A DNA stretch of 64,000 nucleotides from Symsagittifera roscoffensis (taxonomy: Eukaryota; Xenacoelomorpha; Acoela; Convolutidae), in contig NC_087065.1 in assembly GCF_963678635.1 (NCBI RefSeq), positions 76,547,786-76,611,785 on the forward strand. The letters are read 5' to 3'. The notes beneath the pieces were generated by a model that was given only the letters and a program-made list of their open reading frames with translations, searched no databases and was not told where the DNA came from. Made by a program: the position numbers and the translations under genes. How positions within the stretch are numbered: position 1 is the stretch's first letter; every line of letters begins with the position of its first letter. Shown one piece after another: positions 50,501 through 62,500 of the stretch.

Positions 50501-53500
50501 TCAACTTAATTTGCCTGATATTTCGCTACCAGACCACTTAACATAAGGTTGGTTTCATCTTACAGCACAATTTCGCAGAATTCTGGAGACGTTTTGAGGA
50601 TTTTTTGTTAATTTTTTACTTTTTTCACAAAATTTTTCAGTAAATTTTGGTCAGCAGGTTCGAGTCATAAACCAATCCAAAAAACTAGTCCAGTACCTCT
50701 TGTCTATGTTCCGATTTCACTGATTATTATTCCGTTCACATATATCCAAAAATTTTTGGTATCGAGAAAAAATGTCAAGTCAGTTTGTCTATGTACCGAC
50801 TGTAAGATATTTCAGTTCAACGGAACTGTCCAAAAATTTTGGGTATTGAGAAAAATTACCGGGGGCTAGCTTGCGGAAAAATTTCTCAAGATGTATGACA
50901 GCGTATAAAATTTTATAGCACAATATGAGAGTTTTAAAAGTTTGTCGAGTCTTACAGTTTTGAAGATTGGGCGGTCACCGGTCTTACACGACACAGACGC
51001 TCTCTGCAATCCGCAAGAGACCCTCTGCAATCCGCAACAGACACTCTGCAATCTGCAACCGACACTCTGCAATCTGCCACAGACACTCTGCAATCCGCAA
51101 CAGATGCTCTGCAATCCGCCACAGACACTCTGCAATCTGCAACCGACACTCTGCAATCCGCTACAGACACTCTGCAATCCGCAACAGATGCTGTGCAATC
51201 CGCCACAGACCCTCTGCAATCTGCAACCGACACTCTGCAATCCGCTACAGACACTCTGCAATCCGCAACAGATGCTGTGCAATCCGCTACAGACCCTCTT
51301 CAAGCCGCAACAGATGAATTCCGACCGACAGCACTCTGTTTGAGCCACCTGCTTTCGTACAACTCTGGGGATTCTGCCAACTACACTCGTGTCGGGAAAA
51401 CTGTCCGAGAAACAAATTGAAAGGGAACTATCATCGATCTCGTGTCCCTTGTGGGGCGCCAAAATGTGCGCTCAATCTCCGTTATTTGGTAAAACTATGA
51501 AGTCGAATGCTTTGAATTATAAAGAGTATTTATCGGCAAAGACTCTCAGAAAAATCAATATTTTATCATAATTTTGGTCAAGCATAACATCATATAACTT
51601 CAATTCTGAACTGTCCGTTTTTGGTACAAAACGGCGCAAGCTAGCCACAAGAACCGGTCGGTAATGTCCTTGAGACAAATTGCTCTTTTTGGCGGTCAAC
51701 CTTAATCAAGGCTGAACCGAATTAGAACCAAAAAAACAGTAAAAAACGGTCAAATGGGGCTATAGCCCCTCGGGTCTACATGTTTTAAGGTCTGCATATG
51801 GGGGGACTCGAACCCGGTTGACCGGCGTGAGAGACTTGTCTCTAGGCCGCTCGGCCAACTGTGCTTATTGTTGTTACATTTTAGTTCAGTTTTATATGCA
51901 TCTATACTCTACATTCTATACTCTACATTTGCATTGCAACAAACTCCAATTACTTATCCTGGGACTTGAAACTTTGAAGTAATTGATTTTTGGTGGTTCC
52001 ATATCGCATTTTTTTCAACTCAGTTTCAGCAATGGCCGTTTGGACTTGAATTTTTGAAATGATTCATTTTTTGCGCTTTCCTACCGGGTTTCCTTTTTCT
52101 CTCCAGCTTAACAAAAGCTAAAGCTGTTAAGACTTGAAATTCAAAATAAACCTTAAGTTTTATTACCATATCGGCTTTATTTTAAAGAATGGCTCTTCGG
52201 ACCCAAAACTTTAAAACAATTCACTTGATTTTTTTGTTCCGACTTTCGATACGAAAGTAACGGAATATTTGTGCTCGGGGTGGGTTTTTTTTTCTTCAGA
52301 CAAATTTCGACTTTTTAACTAGCCATTTTTGACGGAATTTTTTTATATCATTCAAAAGGTATTGTTGTCCTGAGCTTAAATTTGAAAAGATATTTCATCT
52401 GTGATTTATTTTCGTAAAGTTATGAGGGTTTAAAGATTGCCATTTTGGCCATTTTGACCAATTTGGGACAATTAATGCGTAATATAATTCGCGCTATTAA
52501 CGCGTAAGCGAGATTTAATCCGTCTTATAAATCGTTCCAAATGGTTGAACGAAGCTTATTTGCCATAATTGATTTGTTACAAGAAACGAAATTTATCTTT
52601 TTGGACTTTATATGGCGTGTGGGGGGATGATTTTCATAAAAAATTCAAATTTTAGAAAAAAAAATTCATTTTATTTTATTTCATTTAATTTTTTTTATGT
52701 ATTACTGCTGCTCAATAAACCTTAAAAGGCAGTCGGAACATTCAGGGCTTCGCCCTGATACGAGCAGTCTTGTTTCACTTTAGCTGTAAAAATGCTCTTG
52801 AGACTTGAAACTTTGAACCAAATTATATGTCATGCTATCATGTATGATATCTTGTCAGCTTTTTCTCTCATTAACTTGAAACATGGAAACGATTAAAACT
52901 TTAAACATGGAAAACTTTAAACATGGAAACATGGGTCCTCAGATTCAAAATTCATGCAATTCTATTGGGTGAGTTTTTTCATTTCATCTAAGCTTGAAAA
53001 TTGAAAGTTATATACTTTCCAATCGGGTGGCACACATCTTCACTTCAATCTTACTTAACAGAAGCTATTAAGACTTCTAAATCCGAAATAAATCAAAATT
53101 CTTGTGATGCCATTCGGCGTCTGCATTTCACTTGGAACTTAACAAAGTCTCTGAGGACTTGAAACACTGAAGTATTTCTTTCATCATGCTATCTTATCGC
53201 ATTTCCTATGCCTATTTAAATTACACAAAATCGTTTAGTACTTGTGTACATGTCTGTTCACAGTCGAAAATCATTGTTCCAATCAGCGAGTGTGTTTCAT
53301 CGCTTTGACTGTTTTTTAACGTAAACTCAGGTACTACTGATAAACGTGAGATGGATGGTTCCAGGTGTTATATCATTTGTATGCGCTTTAAGTCATGATT
53401 CAGAAAAGTGTCAACAGTGTTAAGAAATTAATGGTTCGCAGTTTTCCCTTGTAATGCAGAGCAAAGATGAATCAGGTTCTACTAAAGAATTTCCACCCTT

Positions 53501-56500
53501 TTATTTAAATTTTAAATTTTACTGCATTCTGATTGGCCGAAACTCCGCTGATTTAATCTACTTAACAATATCCCTCTCTTTCTTGAAAGGGGGACATTGT
53601 TATAAAGATCCGTGAATCATTCTGGGTCATGTTTTCTGTGCGGTCTGCGTTTTTTAAACTAAACAGATATCGAAGTTATTTGTTATCCATCTGTAAAGGT
53701 AAAAAACAGCTTTAGAACCGACTATCATCATCCTTTCTAGAAAACACGACATAAATTAAGTACAAATGGAACCAAAGAAGGTTGAATTTTTTTCAAGATA
53801 TCTGTGTTGGGAAAATTTGCAGAGCAACTGTTTTTTTTTAATTGATCTTTCAACCTTCTCGGCCACCTTTATGGCAGTGATAATTGTTTGTTTTTACAAG
53901 CGAGTTTAAGAGCGTAGTGTCTGTAGGAATCCAAATTTTTCCTACACTGCTCGCAAATAACACATGTGACCTTTTTGCTGAATAGCTTTTTCTGCTTAAT
54001 ATTGGCACTTTTTAGAATATTTTGTTTCGTTTTTTTTGGCTTGTGTTTTCGATTTGAAATTGGGCGAATAGTATGTCTTAACTCATTGGTTTTTGTCTGA
54101 TCGAATTATTTTTTCGAAAAATTAAGATCGGCTATTGTTATCGGCTTCACTATTTTTCAAATGAGTTTTTTCTTTAGTGTTTTTTTGTTTGTTTCTTTGT
54201 TACAACAACAAATTATTGAGCGTACTGTTATTTTGTGAATCGAGTTTTTCTCAACGCAACTCGTTTTTCTTTTGCTGGTGCATTTGATGCACAACATTGG
54301 CAGTTTTATAGCATCAGTTCTCTGCTTTTTTGTGGCTAGTGTTTGCTTATTGTCGAAGAACTGGCGCAAATTCCCGGACGTGAGACTCCTAATCTACAGA
54401 TCGGCGTTTCGGTTCCGGGACCTAGCAAAAGTGATATTTTTCAAGGCTGATTTTAACCTTCTCGATTTTTGTTAGTGGCTGATGTTTGTCTTTTATCAAG
54501 CTTACGGCTATTTTTGGAGTTAATTTTTGCTCCTTTCTCGCTTATGTTTGTGTAGTGCAGCGTCGCCATTGTCTTGAATTTCTTCTTGACATTTTTTTGA
54601 AAGTATTTAATAGTAATTTTCATATTTTGATTCATGTTCAAATTTTTTGGAAAAATTACATTTTAAGTTAGGTAATAGGATTTTTTCTTTGTTTTTTGTT
54701 AAAGCGTCTGTCTGTGCCTCAATTTGTCTTGGCTTGTTTTAAAAAAGCCCCTTTAATTTTTTTTCTGGTTTAAATACGCAATCGAAACAAATATAACCGG
54801 TTGATGGGCAAGTAGCTCAGAATGTTCCGACCACAATAATAAAAAAAGTGTTTCAAAATGTGTTTTTTATTCGTGGTTGAATGAGAGGATATGAATGAAA
54901 GCCTAGAACTCTGTTTTAGTCGATACTATTTTTTAAGTAGTTGTATTTGAAATTTTTTTCACTTGAAAATGAATGGATAAATAGAAAATTGAAAACTATT
55001 AATTTCAAAGAAGGCGCCAAAAAAGTCTTCGAAAACTTGAAATAAAATAAAATTTAACCGGCTGAACTTGAAGTGAAAGAATAAGTCTAAAACTTAAAAA
55101 TTTGAAAGCAATTTTTCTCGACACTCGGAAACTTTTTTTCTGGAAAAATCTTAAAATGTTTTCATTCTCAACTTTATTTTTCGCGGTTTGACTTTCGGTT
55201 TCTTTTTAAGTTCAGTGCAATTCCTTTATTAAAAAAGTTAAAATACACTATCGAACAGCAAGCATTTAAAGGTCACGAAAACCGACATCGATTCCAATTT
55301 TCGAAAGTCGAATTTCAAACTGCTTTAAGAGCATCTATTGTTTTCTTAGGAATTCAAAAATTGAGAGTTTTAAAAAAATAAGTCAGTATTTTTTTCGGTT
55401 TACTTGCATTCATCGACTCGTTTCTAACTGTGTCGGCTATTTTTACCCTTGCGATACGCAAGGGTTTTGCAATGGCTTACGAGATTTTTTTCCCGTAAAT
55501 TACTTTGTTCACAGAATGGTCAAAATTATAAATGGTAATTTTAGGTTCAGTTCATGTATTTTATGTTTTTAGGCTGATTTTTGTACCGCCCATTTGGCGT
55601 TTCTGCAACATTCTTAAAGCAGAATTCAATTTCAATGTTCGATCTAAAGTTGCAAAGTGAGAATTGATTTTCTGAAACATTGATTTGGTCCTCTGAAATT
55701 GTGTCTAATTTATAAGTCAAAAATTTTTGTTCGCAATATACTTTCATCAGTTTTATTTTATGTAACTTACTTTACATATCAGTTTTGATTTTATATCAGT
55801 TTTTGTTATGCATTTTTATTACTTTTGTTCCCAAAGGTCTCCTATTTGTTTGCTATATTCTTTTATCGGAATTAGATTGTTTCATGTCATTCTCATTGAG
55901 TATGTCTGCGTTGAAAAAATCAGGTTTTTTGAAGCACTTTGTTGAATTGTATCAAAAAGGCCAATTTTAGAAGTCCCGACTTTCTGTACTTTTATGTTCA
56001 CGATTTTTTTCTTAAGTAATCTTCTGCAATCTGTTTTTAGTTTGCAACAAGATTCTCCAGAAGAGACACCCGTACCGAAAGAAGATGACAAGCTGATGGA
56101 GGAGGACAAGAAGTCCAGCAGAAAAAATTCGGCAACGGCAGCAGCGAGTGACGTCGAAGTGAAGTTCTCGGCAACCAATGACAATGCAGACATACAAGAG
56201 AACGGCAGTTCTGCGGCTGTCCCGAAGCGAGAGAGCACCGAGAGAGGTTCGTTCGAGTCGGCGGCGCATAACGTGAAGCGAATTTTAGCACCGATCATGT
56301 TTGAAGGGGAGAGTGATCACTCTTTGCTGAGACCCAAATTCAAAAACCCAAGAATGGAGACACAATATAAGTCCAGCTACTTCAGTGCCGAACTGTTCAG
56401 GTTAGTTTTTAGCTAATTTAAAATTTAAGTTTTAGCTTCGAAAACTTACAAGAGTAATTATAAGAGTACCTTGTTTTTTGCGATATCCTTAGTTTTTTGT

Positions 56501-59500
56501 GGCACAAGTGTGTTGGGTTCCTGGAATACAGTTTAACCACTGAAACACAGTTAGTTTGGCTTTTTTTCGGTTAATTAAATTTGTGGTCTTACATTTTTCA
56601 TTCTTGCCTTTTTTTTTATAAACACAGCTATGAAACGTGTACCATTTATGTAAATGGTGTGATTGTTTGTGTTAGGTTCCGTGCAGCCCTAGTCTATCTA
56701 TCCATCTACCTATTGGCCTACATACTCTACTTCATGTTCTCGGACTACGGGACTACTGCTTCAGTGGTTACAGCAGCTGTGTTTCTACTAGTCCTGGCAG
56801 TTTTCTTCTTTCTTACCTTTCTACCCATATGCAACTCGTATAACTTCCACGTGTACCATTACGTAATCGCCACTGTGCTGCTAGTGATGCCGATGTGTAC
56901 TCTGGCGTCGATCGAGTCGGAGACTCTGAACTCAATGTACATTGGAGGTCAGCAACAATCTATGCAATTACAAATTTCTAATGCTGTAATAATATGGTAT
57001 CGTAGATTGGGACCGTTAAGCTTCCCAGAACTAAGTTTAATTAAATATTTTTAAGGTTTCGTTATGATATAACAGCAATTAAATATAATTGTCATGAAAC
57101 TTAACCAATCTAAATCTATTTTGATGGATGTTGTCTTCTATTACATCCAGTGATTATCTATCTAATAAGTTTCTTTTTTTCGTGTTCGTATGAATTTTGG
57201 AAATGGTGTGTTTCTCTATGTGGGATATAGTCTCTGGTATCTGGTCTTTTATTGTATATTTTGGCATATGGGGTTTTAGTCATGTATAGACCTGGCGCGC
57301 CCCTTTTTGTTCCGACGAGCCTTAGGGGTGGGAACGAACTATTGCCTAAAATTTTGTTATGAGAATAACTTTCGTAGGGCATCATTTTAAAGTACTTTCA
57401 GTCTTGACTTTAGATTCCAAAAAGAACTCAAATAATTCATAGTGGTTAGAAAAACTGGTCTGACATTTTTTCTGACTGATTTATCGAGATTCATTACCAG
57501 CCTAATTTCAGTTTTTCAAAATTGTATAAGGTACAAAAGGCCAATTTAGAGCTTGTTTTTAAGTCACTGCTGCTATCCAGAAAATAACAAAAAAAATTCT
57601 TATATATCTTGCAAAAAATTATATGTTTTTTGCATTTGATTATTGAGATCGGAATATTCTGTGCGGCTTGCGCAACAACCGACTTCTTTTTTGACAATGT
57701 AAATTTAATCTTAAGGTTGTGCCACAATATGTTGTTATAACTCTACTTGTGCTTGGTTAAGTTGAACTGACTCATCTAATCTGTTGTTTTTCAGGTGCTG
57801 CGTACCCTGTATCTTCTCTGTCGGCCATCTTCCTCATCTTCATCCTCCTCTATGCCGTCATGTCTATCCCGGTGATGCTGGTTTTCTCAGCCGGGTGTCT
57901 CTACTCCTTCTGCTTTGAACTATTCTACTTCTTCATGTACACTCCACAAAAGGGAGAACCGAGGTGAGCAATCACTTGTTTAGTTTGCAAGTTGGACAAC
58001 TTTTTTCAGTGAATACTGAACGAACAGATCTTTGAAAGAAGTTAGTATGAAATAAAGATAGCTTCGGTTTGGATCATCTGGTTCTATGTTTGCCTGACAA
58101 ATGATTTTGCTATTCTTAAAATCAAAATTATCCATTTTTTCTCGAAATCATGTGTTTTATAGTTGCGTATAGTCTCTTTAGTACGCGCTTTGTCCATTTT
58201 GAGAATTTGTTCCTGTTTGTTCCCCTTTGCTCCTGTTTCAATAGCTTTATGGGCAATTGATTCTTTAGTTTTTCTAAGTGCGCTTTTGGTGCCAAATATG
58301 AAACTTGGAAGCTATGGCTGTGCACGCCTAAAAGGTTTTCAGTTGCGTTTTCAGTATGGTTTCTCAAAAGCCTAAAAAGGCCTGGTTTGAAAAAGCGTTC
58401 ATTTCCCTGTGTTTTGGATAGGGTTAAATTTCATTGATTGACTTTTTGAACTGTTTCTTTTAGTGGCCGACCGATGATTCTGTTCACGCGTCTGTTGCTG
58501 CACCTGTGTCTGCACACATTGGGCGTGCACTTCAGTCACTACTACTCCTCCAGGAAGAGGGAGTTGTTCAACAAGAAGGGCAGGGCTATTCTGGCCAATC
58601 AGGAGATAGAGCGGGAGACGGTGGAGATGAAGAACTTAATTTACTCTGTCATGCCCAAAGTGGTGGCTGAACAGATGATGGCCAAGGAGGACGCCAGCGA
58701 AAAGGTCATTTGATAAGTTTGAGCTTGTCACTGTCTTATTTTATTTAAAAAAACTTCCCAGGATAAGCTATCAAAATATTTTGATTGTTATCGATGTAGG
58801 TCGCTTGGGTAAACTTATCTTTCAAACTGGGTACGCGATAATAGGCGACAGGCCAGAAGAATATAGGGTCTTTGCTGGATATTGTTTTACCTATTTCGCG
58901 ACAATTAGAGTCTTCATAAGAGTGGTCCCGGAACACTGTGAGACCTCATTTTGACAAAATTTTCAGCCTCATTTTGAGAAAAAAACTGGTCTAAACGCCG
59001 TTTTTGGGCCCTTTTGGCAAAATGTTGACCAAGTCGCGTTTTTTCTTTTCAGCGCGCGCTAGACTTCAAAATCTTTAGATATTGGCGGCTTTTTGGTTGG
59101 TCAGCCGAAATATATGTCATAAAATATTACCAAAAGGGGCCCTTTGGTTGGCGAGGGCGTCGAATCCTTTTGGGAATGGGATGGGGGGGGTTGCGTTCGC
59201 CTCTTCCCCTCCCTAATTGCGCTCCTGATTGCAGCTGCATCTTTAAATGAAGTAGTTAAATCAAGCGCCACAATTTAAATGTGATTAATACAACGTATTG
59301 AAATTTTTTTCTTTCACTTTTCCTAATTTTGTTGTCAAAATCATTTCCACTAACTTAATATGTAGGATTTGTTTTAATGCCTTAAAATTACATTTGTTTT
59401 ATTATTGAGTTTGTCTCTGGAGGGGTGAGATAAGTTAGTTGGTTCCATTAGTCAGGGCGGGTGATTGTTAGCTATATCTTTTTCACAGTCAGCGACTGAA

Positions 59501-62500
59501 TTTCTACCCAATGCTTCAATTGTTAATTCGAGAGTAAATAAACCAGCCGAAGTATAAACGAACCGAAAATGCGCGAAGTATATAAAGCAGCCGAAAGGTT
59601 ACATCACATCAATAAAAGTTGAATGACCTTCGTAACTGATACATAATTGTTACATAACTGTAATATAATAACACTTACAAATTTTCGGCTGTTTGATACT
59701 TCGGTTGGTTTATATACCACCGTTAATTCAGTCTGAAGTTTGATTGTTTAATTTTTGTTTCAGTCGAAAATGTTCCGTGACTTGTACGTGGAGGTGTTGG
59801 ACAACGTGTCCATTCTCTTCGCGGACATTGTGGGCTTCACCAACATGAGTTCTGGCAAGACTGCGGAGGAGTTGCTGGATCTCTTGAATGATCTCTACGG
59901 GCGCTTCGACCGACTGGCCGAGGAGACTGGATGTGAAAAGATTGCGACTCTCGGAGATTGTTACTACTGCGTGTCTGGATGCCCCAGGGTAGATAGTGTT
60001 ATTAATTAATTTCAGCTAATCTATTATATATTTAAATGCGGGTTTCTTATCTCGTCATGTTTCAGCTTTGCATGTTTAACGAAAGAATTTTTTCACGTTT
60101 AAGCTATATCGTATATTAAAACGCTTAAGAAATTTCATTTGGAACATGTTTAAGAAGTCCCTATGTTGAACTGTTAAAAGGCCAAAACAATGCAAGGGTT
60201 GAAAAGTTTACTCAGGTCAGCGTTTCAAAATCTGTTGGAGCTCGAATGCTTTAACTATTACATATTTTTCTTTATTGTTAACGTAAAACTATCAAAGTTT
60301 TTGTTTCACAATTTATTTTTTTAATTTTGAATTTCTCAACCCTATAGTGGGATGCTATCAGGGTACATTCAAGGGCTGCAAATCTAGCGTCCAAGTATAA
60401 AGGCTCAAATCCTTATAGTTTTCGAGATATGACATTTTCTAAGGTTTTTTCAAAGTTTTTTTTTCAAGAAAATATAAATATAATTTTTTTTTCAAAATTT
60501 GAAATGCCTATTTTTATAGTGGGGGCTGTCAGAGTACTCTCAGGTCTTAAGGGTTGCGCATCTTGCCTCCAATAATGACTGCTCAAATTCTTGTAGTTTT
60601 CGAGATATGACGTTTTTTCATGATTTTTAAAAAAAATTTCTCAGAAAACTTAGATTTTAAAAAATTCAAAAAGTTTGAAGTTTTCAACCTTGTAGTTTCG
60701 TACTGCGAAGATGCTCTCACGAGCTGCAAGTTGCAAATCTTGCGTCCAAATGCGACTGCCCAAACGCTCTCAGCTTCCAAGATGTGACGTTTGTTATGTC
60801 TTAATTTAAATTGTTCACAGAACTTAGTTATAAATAATTTTACAAAATTTGAAGTTCTTATCTCAATATTGAGGCTCTTCGATTGTACTTCCAGTAGTTG
60901 CGAATTTTGCCTCCAAATATGACTGCTCAATTCTTTGTAGCTTTCGAGAAATGACGTTTTTTGTGATTTTTTTTTGAAAAGTTTCAGAAAAAAATGTTTT
61001 TTTTTCTTCAAGTTTTGAAGCTCCCAGCCCAGTAGTTGGAGGCTGTCGAAGTTGTCTTAGGGGTTGAAAATCTTGCCCCATAATGTGACTGCTCGAATCT
61101 TTGTAGTTTTCCAGATATGACGTTTTTTGTGATTTTTTCAAAAAATTGTGATTTTTTCAAAAAATTGTGATTTTTTCAAAATTCCTAACCCTGTAGTTGG
61201 GAACGGTCAGAATACTCTCAGGGGTTGCTAATCTTGCCTCCAAGTGTGACTGCTCAAATCTTTGTTTTAATGAGATATGACGTTTTTTAAAATCTTTTTT
61301 CAAAAAATTTTTAACAGAAAACTCAAATTTAGTTTTTTTTTAATTGAAATTCCTAACCCTGTAGTTGGGGGCTGTCAGAGTACTCTTAGAGTTTGCGAAT
61401 CTCGACTCCAAATATGACTGCTAAAATCTTTGTGTTCTTGAGATATGGCGTTTTTTATGGAGTTTTCAAAAAGTTTTTTTTTAAGAAAGTTCAAGTTGAA
61501 ATTTCTCAAAATTTGAAATTCCAAACGCTGTAGTTGGGTACTGTGAGAGCATTCTCAGGAGTTGCAAATTTTGCATTGCAATGCGACTGCTCATTTGCTT
61601 TTGTTTTACGAGATGTGTCATTTTTGATGTCATTTTAATATGTTCCAAAGAACTTCACAGAGTTTTATGGTTTTTCAAAATTTAAGTAAAAAAAACTTGA
61701 ATAAAATTTTTTTAACAAAATTTGAAATTACCATTCCTGTAATTGCTCTCAGAGTACACTCAAAGGATTGCGATCTTATTTCAATATCTGCGTTTTTTCA
61801 TGATTTGTTAAAATTCGAAGCATCGGAGGTGCGTTACACGCTAGTTAAGTTAAAGGGGAGCGGCGGTGATTTGGTTACGTCTCCACCTCTCAATCGAAAG
61901 GTCGGATGTTCGAGGCCCACCATGTTCCGTGCTTGTTGCTTGAGGGCGAGGCAACATTACCCAGCTCAGCAAATTAACTTAATTAAATGCATGTTGTTCT
62001 TAAGAAGGGGCTGAATAGCGGTTCTCCGTGATGAGCTGTACAGCTCGTATGTTGGTCCTTTCTCTCGTGGATATATAGTCTCAACAGTTGAGCTAATCAA
62101 TGAAAGTGGTGAAAACGTGATCAAATAATTTACGGTTCAAGACTTTTGATTTCTTTATTAAGAATGATTTTTTTTCAAGATGAGTTTTTACGAGTCGATG
62201 AACGTAGTTAAGACTCTTATTTAGGCAGTTATGATTTTTTTTTTGGTTTTTTCAGAAAAAATTGTGAAATTTGTTCAGGCTCAAATCTGATTTTTCTTGG
62301 TTTGGCTTTTAATTTCAGCTCTTTTCCTTCCTTCAACGAACTATTTACAAATTCAAGACTACGGAGATAGTGCTGGTAATTATTTACAATCTAGCCAATC
62401 AATGAACAAAGTAAAATAAGTAATCAAATAAACCAATCACAGATCAAGACGATGTCGATTCATCTTTCACAATAAAATGTGAAGATTTTAGTACACAATT

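Larger units (their letters stand above)
42291..51946 (-). mobile_element. Complete BEL/Pao LTR retrotransposon, antisense in the adenylate cyclase intron
   Basis: Direct LTRs of 477 bp (42296-42772 and 51465-51941) with TG...CA ends are flanked by the 5-bp target duplication AACTC (42291-42295 and 51942-51946). Minus-strand order: 5' LTR, primer-binding site (51461-51444), a 21-bp minisatellite (51317-50998), two stem-loops, an accessory ORF (50181-49537), one long gag-pol ORF (49443-42754), polypurine tract and 3' LTR. The protein domain order Gag-PR-RT-RH-IN in one frame and the peptide signatures are BEL/Pao. LTRs look identical and the long ORF is unbroken, so insertion is recent and the element may be active. 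BEL/Pao elements are classified with retroviruses. Confidence 0.97.
51947..56040. other. Right part of adenylate cyclase intron 1
   Basis: AT-rich, no exon seen. A small CAGGGC-TTC-GCCCTG hairpin lies at 52744-52758. A block at 53510-53600 (GCATTCTGATTGGCCGAAA, TCTACTTAACAATA, CTTTCTTGAAAGG) resembles 17480-17560 in ligase A intron 4, marking another dispersed repeat. Separate entries cover 54260-54575 and 55443-55560. Confidence 0.5.

Noticed and set aside
50942-51343. Plus-strand Leu/Cys/Asn repeat frame (LQPTLCNPQQ type)
   Set aside because: Mirror product of the same minisatellite and antisense to the retroelement.
50866-51462. 198-codon Cys-rich minus-strand frame with CGLQSVC-type repeats
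   Set aside because: It has no ATG, starts in the primer-binding site and is generated by the 21-bp minisatellite, which keeps several frames open.
60583-61141. Minus-strand frames in the satellite array (repeated KKSQKTS and SYLE words)
   Set aside because: The repeated words come from the 165-bp tandem units and not from a protein repeat.
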